64,000 nucleotides of DNA from Flavobacterium gawalongense. Lineage in GTDB: Bacteria; Bacteroidota; Bacteroidia; Flavobacteriales; Flavobacteriaceae. The notes under the pieces are model-generated. The model was not told where the DNA came from and ran no database searches. It saw only the letters and a list, made by a program, of their open reading frames with translations. The DNA lies in contig NZ_VJZP01000003.1 in assembly GCF_007097265.1 (NCBI RefSeq), positions 146,693-210,692 on the forward strand, in the 5' to 3' direction. Below, in pieces: positions 36,704 to 44,905 of the stretch. Numbering within the stretch: the stretch's first letter is position 1; each line of letters opens with the position of its first letter. A program made the position numbers and the translations under genes.

Positions 36704-37093
36704 TTATAAATTGGTTTTAATACGTATTGCTAATGCTTCAAATTCTTCTTTAGACATTGAGACTTTATTTTGAAAACGCATTTCATCCATTTCATTCAAA
36801 GGAATCAGATGAACGTGTGCATGAGGCACTTCAAGGCCAATAACTGCCATTCCAATTCTTTTACAAGGAATTGTTTTTTCCAATGCTATGGCTATTTTTT
36901 TTGAGAACTGCATTAGTCCAATATACAAATCATCATCAATATCAAAAATTTTATCGATTTCTTGTTTCGGAACACAAAGGGTATGTCCTTTTGCATTTGG
37001 ATTTACATCCAAAAACGCCAAAAAATTATCATCCTCAGCGATTTTATAACACGGGATTTCTCCGTTTATTATTTTTTTAAAAATAGAACTCAT
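36704..37093 (-). CDS. HIT-family nucleotide-binding protein
   Basis: This 129-residue protein starts SSIFKKIINGEIPCYKIAED and contains the histidine triad HAHVHLIPL near residue 93, where the central His is the nucleophile. The family hydrolyses AMP-lysine or adenosine phosphoramidates (HinT type). It follows greA on the same strand after about 107 bases that contain a CAGTGTTCAGT-type repeat. Confidence 0.95.
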   Translation of the reverse strand: MSSIFKKIINGEIPCYKIAEDDNFLAFLDVNPNAKGHTLCVPKQEIDKIFDIDDDLYIGLMQFSKKIAIALEKTIPCKRIGMAVIGLEVPHAHVHLIPLNEMDEMRFQNKVSMSKEEFEALAIRIKTNL

Positions 37094-37149
37094 GAGTAAG
37101 GCTTTTAGATAATAGATTTTAAGATAATCGACATTTAGATGACAGATGT

Positions 37150-37200
37150 CAATCGTTTACTAAAAAACTGAACACCGTGACTGAACACTGAATACTGACT
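37150..37200. repeat. Interspersed CAGTGTTCAGT-type repeat
   Basis: Between greA and the HIT gene the sequence contains AAAAACTGAACACCGTGACT followed by GAACACTGAATACTGA, a copy in inverse orientation of the family seen at 24115 and 60057. Confidence 0.6.
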
Positions 37201-37677
37201 TTAGTCGCGGGAAATTTCTAGAATTTCGAATTTCAAAACACCATTAGGAACTGTAATCTCAGCAAATTCACCAACAGATTTCCCTAGTAAACCTTTACCA
37301 ATTGGCGAGGTTACAGAGATTTTTCCTGTTTTCAAATCCGCTTCACTTTCGGCAACCAACGTGTATTTCATTTCCATTCCATTGGTTTGGTTTTTGATTT
37401 TCACATTGGACAAAACCAATACTTTAGAAAGATCAAGATGAGTTTCATCGATTAATCGAGCATTAGAATGTACTTCTTCCAGTTTAGCAATTCGCATTTC
37501 CAGCATTCCTTGTGCTTCTTTGGCTGCATCATATTCTGCATTTTCAGACAAATCACCTTTATCTCTTGCCTCAGCTATATCTGCAGATGCTTTTGGACGC
37601 ATTACACTTTTCAAATAATCTAATTCTTCTCTTAACTTCTTTAATCCTTCTGCGGTGTAATAAGATACTGTGCTCAT
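37201..37677 (-). CDS. greA: Transcription elongation factor GreA
   Basis: This 158-residue factor rescues backtracked RNA polymerase by stimulating transcript cleavage. The N-terminal coiled coil (YYTAEGLKKLREELDYLKS, then DKGDLSENAEYDAAKEAQGM near residue 40) carries the acidic tip DLSENAEYD needed for cleavage. The C-terminal FKBP-like domain ends LKFEILEISRD with ISVTSPIGKGLLGKSVGE before it. A promoter and a terminator-like hairpin precede the gene on the minus strand. Confidence 0.97.
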   Translation of the reverse strand: MSTVSYYTAEGLKKLREELDYLKSVMRPKASADIAEARDKGDLSENAEYDAAKEAQGMLEMRIAKLEEVHSNARLIDETHLDLSKVLVLSNVKIKNQTNGMEMKYTLVAESEADLKTGKISVTSPIGKGLLGKSVGEFAEITVPNGVLKFEILEISRD

Positions 37678-37700
37678 AATTTCGTCATTTATATAAATAG

Positions 37701-37740
37701 AAAAAATCCCATCAGGACGGGATTTCTTTCCACAAAGATA
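37701..37740 (-). promoter_or_regulatory. greA promoter with 5' hairpin and T-run
   Basis: On the minus strand TATCTTTG (37733-37740) matches TAnnTTTG. Almost at once comes the hairpin AAATCCC-GTCCTGAT-GGGATTT followed by a run of Ts, 23 bases before the greA start. It looks like a leader terminator. Confidence 0.6.
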
Positions 37741-37838
37741 CTATTAATTTTTTTAGCCTATAAATATATGTTAATCATATATAATTCAAAGTTAAATAAA
37801 TTAAATTTGTTTCGCTAATTCTTTTACTATATTTTAAA

Positions 37839-38252
37839 ATGAAAAAATACATCCTACTTTTCCTTATTATTTCTTTTTTATTTAGTTGTAGCGACAATGG
37901 TTTTGACAATAAAAATCCATACCTCCCAAATTATAGTTTTACTCTAGATATCAACATGAATTTACCCGCTTATTCTAATCTTCAGTATCCAAGTAATGCT
38001 ATTTATTATTCGGGAGTAGGCGCCAAAGGCATATTTGTATTCAATACAGGAAGTGGCTATAATGCATTCGATGCCGCTTGTCCCAATCAGGCCTTAAGTA
38101 GCTGCTCTACCATGACTATAAAGGGAATAAATGTAGTTTGTCCCTGTGACAGCAAAGAATATAGTTTATTTACGGGACAAGGAAGTTTACAATATCCCTT
38201 AAAACAATACCGTGTCGAAGTGAACGGAAACGTATTGCGGGTATATAATTAA
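37839..38252 (+). CDS. Rieske-like lipoprotein with altered ligands
   Basis: This 137-residue protein has a lipoprotein signal (MKKYILLFLIISFLFSC). The second half has the Rieske barrel layout, with AFDAACPNQ near residue 87 and VVCPCDSKEYSLFTGQG near 105 followed by the closing YRVEVNGNVLRVY strand. In true Rieske proteins those two blocks are CxH and CxxH; here the histidines are replaced (CPN, CPCD), so a [2Fe-2S] cluster with His ligands cannot form. Cysteines C-x-C near 107 may still bind metal or be a disulfide. Convergent with the TonB receptor. Confidence 0.75.
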   Translation: MKKYILLFLIISFLFSCSDNGFDNKNPYLPNYSFTLDINMNLPAYSNLQYPSNAIYYSGVGAKGIFVFNTGSGYNAFDAACPNQALSSCSTMTIKGINVVCPCDSKEYSLFTGQGSLQYPLKQYRVEVNGNVLRVYN

Positions 38253-38254
38253 AT

Positions 38255-38294
38255 TAAAAAAAGCCTGAAAATTTTCAACTTCCAGGCTTTAAAA
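38255..38294. terminator. Bidirectional terminator between the lipoprotein and the TonB receptor
   Basis: Stem AAAAGCCTG / CAGGCTTT with flanking A- and T-runs lies between two convergent genes. Confidence 0.82.
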
Positions 38295-38312
38295 ATAGAG
38301 AACTCTTATAAT

Positions 38313-40517
38313 CTAAAACTTCAATGTTAACCCTACAAGAAAGTTAATTCCAGCTTGAGGATAATAGCCAGCTCCTTCGATTGTTGTAATTGCCGGTGGA
38401 TTAGAATAATCATCATCATCATAGGTATAGAAATAACCATTAGACACATACTTATAGTCAAAAATATTATTTACTAAGCCAGACAACAATACTGATTTGA
38501 AAATTGCCTTAGGCTTAAATTCATAAGAAACATTTATATCATTTACATAATAGGCTTTTAATTTAGACGCTTCAGAATCTATATTCCCCATATATTGATC
38601 TCCAACAATCTTAGACAACAAAGATACCTGAAGATTATTTATTGGCATAAAAGTCACAATATTACCCGCAATAAAATTCGGAGAATAAGCGATGTTTGTA
38701 TCTCCCAAAGACGATAAAACACCATCTCTTTTAAAGTAAAAATCTTTATTTTTATTTGTACTTATAGTAACATTAGGACGAATAATTAAATTATCTAAAA
38801 CTGCAATAGTGGCATCAATCTCAAGTCCTAAACGGTAACTATCTCCACTATTTTTTCTAATAGGACTTCCTACATCATCCAATTCCCCTGTTAGAATCAA
38901 TTGGTCTTTGTACCCCATGTAATAAATATTAGCGTTCCATTTTACTTTTGCAGAAGCGTGACGCAATCCTAACTCAAAATCATCTAGTTTTTCCGGTCTT
39001 GGACTTCCGTTTTCATAATCGGTTCTGTTTGGTTCACGATTGGCTCTGGCATACGAGAAATACAACTTGCTTTTAGCATTGATATCAAAATTCAATCCTG
39101 CTTTTGGATTGAAAAAATTAAAAGTATCATTTACAAAACCTGTTTCCGGACTATTGGCTTTATAATGTACATTTCTAAGTTGTAGATCTCCGAATAAACT
39201 TAATTTCTCTGTTATTTGATAATTGGCTTTCGCAAAAACATTCCCATCAGTTTTTGAAGCAAAATCATCATAATAATGATCTCCCAATTCACTTTGAGAA
39301 GCATATCGTGCCCAAATGACTTTCCCAAAATGATCTCCTTCATATTTGTTGTAACCGCCTCCAAAGATAACATCCAGTTTTTCATCTGCATAATTCGCAG
39401 AAAATGTAGTTCCGTAAAAATCATTATCCAACCATTTTTGACGAATTAAATCGGTTGTAGTTATTGCACCAACTGGCTGTAATCCATAATCAGCAAAATC
39501 AGCATCTTCTTTATAATTTTCATAATACCCTTTTCCTTTGGTGTAATGAAAAGCTAAATTAGTATCCCAATTTTTGGACACTTTTTCATTCCAATGCAAT
39601 TGATAATGATCTTGTTGGTAATTATCCGTTTCATTGTCATAATATCTAGTATTACCAAACTCATCCGTAAAAATTCCAGCTGAATTAAACGTTCTATCGC
39701 TATTTAAAGTAGCTTCATCAATCCCATTCCACGATTGATACGTTTTTTCTTTTCCACCAAAAGCCAGAGCTTTGATTAATGTGGTTTTACCAACATAGGT
39801 TCCTTGAAGAAAATAAGATTTCAAATCAGAACTTGCTCTGTCGATGTAACCATCTGATTTCAAAGCAGACAAACGTCCAGCTAATTCAAAATGGTCATTA
39901 ATTAATCCCGTGCTGAATTTTACAGTATGCTTTCTAGTATTGAAACTCCCAAAAGAATTAGAAATTTCGCCATTGCTTTCTTTAGCATAACTATCCGTCA
40001 ACATATTCAAACTGGCTCCAAAAGCACCTGCTCCATTGGTTGAAGTCCCTACGCCGCGTTGCAGTTGCAAACTCTCCACCGAAGAGGCAAAATCTGGCAT
40101 ATCCACCCAATAGGTCCCATGGCTTTCCGAATCATTATAAGGAATTCCATTGATAGTGACATTTACTCTTGTTGCATCGCTACCACGAACGCGGATTCCG
40201 GTATATCCTACTCCATTTCCAGCATCAGAAGTAGTGACAACTGACGGTAAATAATTCATCAAAATAGGAATATCCTGACCTAAGTTTCTGAACTTGATTT
40301 CTTTTTTATCCAAATTACTAAAACTAACCGGTGTTTTTGAAGTAACTCGAACAGCTGAAACCAGGACTTCATCGAGTAGGTTTACTTTGGTGGTGTCTTT
40401 GACTTGAGAAAAAGAGATAAAAGATGCAAGAAGAAAGACAAAAGACATATAATATGTCAGATTCTTGAAGTTTGAGACTTTGGAACTTTGAGACTTTGAG
40501 ACTGAAATAGTATTCAT
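38313..40517 (-). CDS. TonB-dependent receptor (probable thiamine uptake)
   Basis: This 734-residue outer-membrane receptor has a signal region, a plug domain with LLDEVLVSAVRVTSKTPVS near residue 47 and VTINGIPYNDSESHGTYWVD near 120, and a long beta-barrel ending in an aromatic FLVGLTLKF. It lacks the carboxypeptidase-like N-terminal domain of SusC proteins. The TPP riboswitch directly upstream indicates that its synthesis is repressed by thiamine pyrophosphate, so thiamine or a precursor is the likely ligand. The operon has no SusD-type partner. Confidence 0.92.
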   Translation of the reverse strand: MNTISVSKSQSSKVSNFKNLTYYMSFVFLLASFISFSQVKDTTKVNLLDEVLVSAVRVTSKTPVSFSNLDKKEIKFRNLGQDIPILMNYLPSVVTTSDAGNGVGYTGIRVRGSDATRVNVTINGIPYNDSESHGTYWVDMPDFASSVESLQLQRGVGTSTNGAGAFGASLNMLTDSYAKESNGEISNSFGSFNTRKHTVKFSTGLINDHFELAGRLSALKSDGYIDRASSDLKSYFLQGTYVGKTTLIKALAFGGKEKTYQSWNGIDEATLNSDRTFNSAGIFTDEFGNTRYYDNETDNYQQDHYQLHWNEKVSKNWDTNLAFHYTKGKGYYENYKEDADFADYGLQPVGAITTTDLIRQKWLDNDFYGTTFSANYADEKLDVIFGGGYNKYEGDHFGKVIWARYASQSELGDHYYDDFASKTDGNVFAKANYQITEKLSLFGDLQLRNVHYKANSPETGFVNDTFNFFNPKAGLNFDINAKSKLYFSYARANREPNRTDYENGSPRPEKLDDFELGLRHASAKVKWNANIYYMGYKDQLILTGELDDVGSPIRKNSGDSYRLGLEIDATIAVLDNLIIRPNVTISTNKNKDFYFKRDGVLSSLGDTNIAYSPNFIAGNIVTFMPINNLQVSLLSKIVGDQYMGNIDSEASKLKAYYVNDINVSYEFKPKAIFKSVLLSGLVNNIFDYKYVSNGYFYTYDDDDYSNPPAITTIEGAGYYPQAGINFLVGLTLKF

Positions 40518-40621
40518 CCGTAAAAAGATTACGAATAAAAGGGGGAATTATTCTTTGTTTAATTAATAAAGCTTGTTTTCCATGACAAATAAAGCAGTGT
40601 GTACGCTGTTTTTTTGTCATT

Positions 40622-40727
40622 TTTCCCTTGACAACATTACTTGTCCAGGTTCTTTGGGTATAATCTCAGCTTTATTCTGAACTTGATTCAGAATCTGAAA
40701 TAAATTCAGATTTTAAGCACCCCTTTG
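40622..40727 (-). ncRNA. TPP riboswitch upstream of the TonB receptor
   Basis: Read on the minus strand, the THI landmarks are AAAGGGGTGCTT, an extended P3 arm with nested palindromes, AGCTGAGATTATACCC, AAGAACCTGGACAAG and TCAAGGGAAAAA. The order and core bases match the TPP aptamer. About 100 bases of further leader separate it from the receptor start, enough for an expression platform. Confidence 0.88.
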
Positions 40728-40793
40728 AGACGGCGTAAAAGTAGTTTTTTTTGTTTAAAGTTTAAAGTTTTAGAAAATAAAAGTAAAACCGAA

Positions 40794-41198
40794 CTAATCT
40801 AAATTAGGTTTTTTTCTGTTTTTCTTGACTTCAGACACATTCTTTTTATCTTTTATTCGCTTTCGAATAACTGACTTCGGAATCTTGGTGGGTTTGCGCT
40901 CTTTGGGAACAATTAACCCGTTTTTTACTATTTCCAAAAATCGCTTGATTACAATTTCTTTATTTTTAAGTTGACTTCGATCTTCGTCACAGTTCAAAAT
41001 CAAAACTAAATCTGTTGTTAACCTTGAAGACAATTTAGTTTCCAGCAACAATTTTTCCTCTTCCGTCAAGGCTTGAGAATTTTTCAAATCAAAAGTCAAA
41101 ACTACCTTAGAGGAAACTTTGTTTACATTTTGTCCGCCAGCACCGCTACTGCGAACGGCTTTGAAACTTAACTCTGATATGATTTTTTCTTTTTCCAA
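40794..41198 (-). CDS. arfB: Peptidyl-tRNA hydrolase ArfB
   Basis: This 134-residue protein rescues ribosomes stalled at the end of broken mRNAs. It has the release-factor GGQ motif in RSSGAGGQNVNKVSSK near residue 17 and ends in a Lys/Arg-rich tail (KRIKDKKNVSEVKKNRKK) that enters the empty mRNA channel. The length is typical. It follows the NadR-DUF4301 gene by two bases, so it is probably in the same transcript as that gene and pnuC. Confidence 0.93.
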   Translation of the reverse strand: MEKEKIISELSFKAVRSSGAGGQNVNKVSSKVVLTFDLKNSQALTEEEKLLLETKLSSRLTTDLVLILNCDEDRSQLKNKEIVIKRFLEIVKNGLIVPKERKPTKIPKSVIRKRIKDKKNVSEVKKNRKKPNLD

Positions 41199-41200
41199 TT

Positions 41201-43327
41201 TTATTGAGGCTGGTGTGCCGATTTTAATAAATCATTTACACTTTTTACCGGATTAAAGGTAATTAAAGGCACTTGAACAAATATGGTAATCCAGTTTGCC
41301 ATAGCGCCATTCCATAATCCAGGTAATTCGTATGATTTAATAGCTCTTCCAAAAGTAGTTTTCTCCACTATAAAACCACTATTATGATCAACGTATTGAG
41401 TTAAATCAAACTTTTCTTTTTTATAATTCTTAATTCCACAAACTAAGTCTACAGGATTAAAATGAGTAGCACTATCGAGGATTTTCTGTTGACTCTCATT
41501 CGATAAATCCACTTGAGAACTTTCAACAATTTGCAATGAAACTGCGTCTTTTTCATCTTTTACCCAGAAAGGTCCCCCACCGGGTTCCCCTTCATTTTTT
41601 ACCATTCCACAAACTCTGATAGGTTTGTTTAAAACAACTCTAAGTCTGTTGATTTTATTTTCTAAATCCAGTTTGTAAAAATCGTCTGAAATTTTAATGT
41701 TTAATTTTTCGGCCAAAAAAAGTAAGATCTCATCACTATTTTCTTGTTGGTTTTCTTTAGCATCTATTGCGCGTAAGTACTTAAATAATTGTTGTTGTAC
41801 TTCTATTAAAATTCCTGCTAATGCTTTTTTATATAAAGCAATTTTTTGAATGTGATTTTGAATTACGTTATCAATGTTTTTTATAAAAACAATATCGGCA
41901 TCCTGATTATTCAAATTATCTATCAAAGCGCCATGACCTCCCGGTCTAAAAAACAATCGTCCATTTTCATCCCTAAATGGTTTGTTTTCAAAATCCACTG
42001 CAAGAGTATCTGTATTCTTATTTTGATATGAATAACTCGTAGTAATGGTTGTCCCAGATTGTTTTTCAATCGAACCTTTTATAGTATCAATTATATTTTC
42101 AAATTGATTTTGATGGACTTCTGAAACCGTAAAATGCAAATGGGAATTATTATTTGAACTCGAATAATAAGCACATTCATACAAATGTTCTTCTAAAGCC
42201 GTTGCGATATGGGTCTTGTATTTATGAAAAGGAAGTACTCCCTTAGGTTTGCTTGAAAAATCAAAGAAATCTTTAGCTAAAAGTAACTTTATAAAATAAT
42301 AGTTTTTATAATCTCTATTGAGCGAATCAAAGTCAGGAAATTCTTCTCTCAACTTTTCATCAATTGCCTTAAAAAACGGGAATTTTTCTAAGCCCACTAT
42401 AAAAATAGATAGTTCTGTATCTTTTTTTCTGTTTATATAAGCATTAATACTTTCATTTTCAACATCAAAGTCTTTCAAAAAAGCAATCAAAAACTTAAAC
42501 ATTCTACTTGCCGCTCCCGATGCAGGAACGAATTTTTCCAATTTTAAATTTGATTTGTTTTCATCAAAAAACGTCGCTTTTTCTTGAAAATCATTTTCAG
42601 ATAATTTTAAAATGCCGTTAAACAAAGTTGCGGGTCCTACCAGATTACTCTTTGCTATTCCATTTCTAAAAAAACTCAATTGTTGTTTGATGTTTTCTAA
42701 TGGAATTTCATTTTCATAAATTTGTACAAAATCAACAGAAGAAAAACCCATTTTCTTAGCTTCTGTCAAATCATCAATGATAGAAATGGCTTTGTTTAAT
42801 CGTAAATTCTTGTCTCCCGAAAGCGTTATAAATGGTTTTTTATTATCAATTAAGGATTGCTTAAAAACCGCAAACATAGATTCTCTTTTTTCAGGGCTAT
42901 CTCTTAAATCATCTTTTTCCCAAGGAACGTCAATATCAGTCAGAAAAAATAAATCGTATTCGTGTTCAAGAGCCGCTTGGTCCAATAATGGATCACAATA
43001 GTTATAATACACTTCCGAAAAAACCTTGGTCACCATTAAATTAGTGTCACAAAAGAGATATTTATTAGCGATTAAAACACTTTTATTTTCCAATTGGGTT
43101 TGACCATACGCAATAGGCAGCATGTCATCAACATCACAAATAAGTTGATTTTCATTCCATTTTTCTTGAAGATAATCTCGTGCGAACTCAGGAACCCATT
43201 CCGTTTTATAATATTCGGCGAGTTGTTTTGCTAATGTAGTTTTGCCCGTACTTTCGGGGCCAAAAAGAGCAATTTTTATGATTTCTGTAGTTCCATTTTT
43301 TGGGAACTGTCTAAGGTTTTCTTCCAT
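41201..43327 (-). CDS. NadR-like kinase fused to DUF4301 domain
   Basis: This protein of about 708 residues has two parts. Residues ~1-180 form a P-loop kinase of the NadR ribosylnicotinamide-kinase type, with IALFGPESTGKTTLAKQLAE (Walker A) near 17 and EFARDYL near 47. Residues ~190 to the end are a DUF4301-type domain (FVPASGAASRMFKFLIAFLK near 290; RPGGHGALIDNL near 470; GEPGGGPFWVKD near 610). I use the ATG giving MEENLRQFPKNGT; this overlaps pnuC by about 52 bases. Kinase plus importer next to each other suggests vitamin capture by phosphorylation; the DUF4301 role is unknown. Confidence 0.85.
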   Translation of the reverse strand: MEENLRQFPKNGTTEIIKIALFGPESTGKTTLAKQLAEYYKTEWVPEFARDYLQEKWNENQLICDVDDMLPIAYGQTQLENKSVLIANKYLFCDTNLMVTKVFSEVYYNYCDPLLDQAALEHEYDLFFLTDIDVPWEKDDLRDSPEKRESMFAVFKQSLIDNKKPFITLSGDKNLRLNKAISIIDDLTEAKKMGFSSVDFVQIYENEIPLENIKQQLSFFRNGIAKSNLVGPATLFNGILKLSENDFQEKATFFDENKSNLKLEKFVPASGAASRMFKFLIAFLKDFDVENESINAYINRKKDTELSIFIVGLEKFPFFKAIDEKLREEFPDFDSLNRDYKNYYFIKLLLAKDFFDFSSKPKGVLPFHKYKTHIATALEEHLYECAYYSSSNNNSHLHFTVSEVHQNQFENIIDTIKGSIEKQSGTTITTSYSYQNKNTDTLAVDFENKPFRDENGRLFFRPGGHGALIDNLNNQDADIVFIKNIDNVIQNHIQKIALYKKALAGILIEVQQQLFKYLRAIDAKENQQENSDEILLFLAEKLNIKISDDFYKLDLENKINRLRVVLNKPIRVCGMVKNEGEPGGGPFWVKDEKDAVSLQIVESSQVDLSNESQQKILDSATHFNPVDLVCGIKNYKKEKFDLTQYVDHNSGFIVEKTTFGRAIKSYELPGLWNGAMANWITIFVQVPLITFNPVKSVNDLLKSAHQPQ

Positions 43328-43911
43328 TCTAAATAACCGTAAACGGCAACAATTGTAAATACTAGATACTGAAAACTTGTAAAAGTAAAACCTTTTATAA
43401 AATACAAGGGAATGGAAATTACATCTCCAATAATCCAAAATATCCAATTTTCAATTTTCCTTTTTGCCATTAACCACATTCCAATAAAGAAAATACCTGT
43501 TATAAAGGTATCAACATAAGCATACCAAGTAGTGAATTTACCGAAATAATGATAAACCGAAACCACAAATGCGACCGTAAATATAAAAATAATTATGGCA
43601 ATTCTTTTTTCATAATTGGAAATTTTTGAAATTGGAAATTCAACGGTGTCGCCTTTTTTCCTTGTCCAATGGTACCATCCATAAATACTCATCACAAAAT
43701 AATACCCATTAATCATCATATCGCCCCATAAAGTCCATTTCCATAGTAGGTAAACATAAATAAATGTACTTACTAATCCTGTTGGAAAAACTAAAATATT
43801 GTCTTTTTTAGCATACCAAACACTGAATAGCCCAAAAATTACTGCTACAATTTCCAAAACAATATCTAATGTTGGGTAATCTTTGTATTGAGAAAAAAAG
43901 TATTCTATCAT
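43276..43911 (-). CDS. pnuC: PnuC-family vitamin transporter
   Basis: This 211-residue membrane protein has about seven hydrophobic segments and PnuC blocks: EIVAVIFGLFSVWYAKK near residue 21, FPTGLVSTFIYVYL near 41, NGYYFVMSIYGWYHWTRK near 65, and WFWIIGDVISIPLYFIKG near 159. PnuC proteins facilitate uptake of nicotinamide riboside, and PnuT relatives take up thiamine. The neighbouring NadR-type kinase favours nicotinamide riboside. The TPP-controlled receptor further along the same strand leaves thiamine open. The start is the ATG giving MIEYFFSQYKD. Confidence 0.9.
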   Translation of the reverse strand: MIEYFFSQYKDYPTLDIVLEIVAVIFGLFSVWYAKKDNILVFPTGLVSTFIYVYLLWKWTLWGDMMINGYYFVMSIYGWYHWTRKKGDTVEFPISKISNYEKRIAIIIFIFTVAFVVSVYHYFGKFTTWYAYVDTFITGIFFIGMWLMAKRKIENWIFWIIGDVISIPLYFIKGFTFTSFQYLVFTIVAVYGYLEWKKTLDSSQKMELQKS

Positions 43912-43946
43912 TAAATTTTAGATTGTTGATTTCAGAATTAAAAGAA

Positions 43947-43986
43947 CCTCTCCCCAACCCTCTCCAGAGGAGAGGGAGCCGGGACG
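43947..43986. repeat. CTCTCC palindromic repeat upstream of pnuC
   Basis: A further copy of the CTCTCCCCAACCCTCTCC / GGAGAGGGAGCCG element, 40 bases before the pnuC start. Confidence 0.7.
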
Positions 43987-44042
43987 TAGAAATAGGAGTT
44001 CTTGTTTTATGCATTTTCTTTTTTGATTTTTAAAAAACTTCA

Positions 44043-44756
44043 TTAATCAAAAAAATTAATGTCGTTTTCAAAGGCAGTTCCTATAACTACCAAATCAGCT
44101 CCTGCATGATACGCCTTTTGAATCCCTTGCAAATTTACAATTCCGCCTCCAACAACTAATGGAATTTCAATATTTTGAGCAACTTTTTTAATCATTTCGA
44201 GAGGAACAGCTTGTTTTGCACCACTTCCCGCTTCAAGATAAATCAATTTATTACCGAGCATTTCACCGGCTTGTGCGGTTTGAATTACATAATCAATATC
44301 ATTCCGATCCAATGGTTTGGTTTTACTAACGCGTTCAACCGCGGTTTCATTGCCACTTTCGATTAAAATATAACCGGTCGAGATTACTTCTAAATCTGTT
44401 TGTTTCAAAATTGGAACCGCATTTACCTGATGTTCGATTAAATAATCTGGGTTTCTTCCTGAGATTAGCGACAGAAATAAAATTGCATCGGCTTCTGTTG
44501 AAATTTGGGATGGATTTCCGGGAAAAAGGACGATTGGTAAAGTGCTGTTTTGTTTCAGTTTTACAATTAAATCATCTAGAATATTAGTTGTAACAAGGCT
44601 TCCGCCAATGAAAATATGCGTGGCTGGTGATTGATTGATTTTTGAAATTAAAACGGCTAAATTCTCCCAAACTACTTTATCAGGATCGAGAAGAATGGCT
44701 AGCAGTTTTTGACTTTCGACTTTCGATTGGATGATTTCGTTATAAATGTTTGTCAT
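44043..44756 (-). CDS. Geranylgeranylglyceryl phosphate synthase family protein (PcrB-like)
   Basis: This 237-residue TIM-barrel protein couples an isoprenoid diphosphate to glycerol-1-phosphate. The phosphate-binding blocks are visible: ILLDPDKVVWENL near residue 18, THIFIGGSLVT near 46, LFPGNPSQIS near 75, EAGSGAKQAVPLEMI near 175 and VVGGGI near 200. Bacteroidetes enzymes of this family make GGGP or related lipids of unclear role. The ATG three codons inside a GTG-started frame is preferred. Confidence 0.92.
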   Translation of the reverse strand: MTNIYNEIIQSKVESQKLLAILLDPDKVVWENLAVLISKINQSPATHIFIGGSLVTTNILDDLIVKLKQNSTLPIVLFPGNPSQISTEADAILFLSLISGRNPDYLIEHQVNAVPILKQTDLEVISTGYILIESGNETAVERVSKTKPLDRNDIDYVIQTAQAGEMLGNKLIYLEAGSGAKQAVPLEMIKKVAQNIEIPLVVGGGIVNLQGIQKAYHAGADLVVIGTAFENDINFFD

Positions 44757-44814
44757 TTTTGGCACGCAGACGACGCGGATTATTTAACTGATTACTGTGG
44801 CTTGATACTTGTTT

Positions 44815-44872
44815 GTCATTCCGACGAAGGAGGAATCTCTTAGTGTGGGTTTTCTCCTTCGTCGAAATGACA
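44815..44872. repeat. GTCATTCCGACGAAGGAGGAATC interspersed repeat
   Basis: A palindromic dispersed element: GTCATTCCGACGAAGGAG on the left and CTCCTTCGTCGAAATGAC on the right. A half copy occurs at 47207. Confidence 0.7.
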
Positions 44873-44905
44873 AGTTTGCGGGGGCATTGTTGAAACAAAT
44901 AAACA

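Noticed and set aside
40466..40502. Tandem TTTGAGACT units as a possible CRISPR or regulatory repeat
   Set aside because: The units are short, lie in the signal-peptide coding region of the TonB receptor, and have no spacers.
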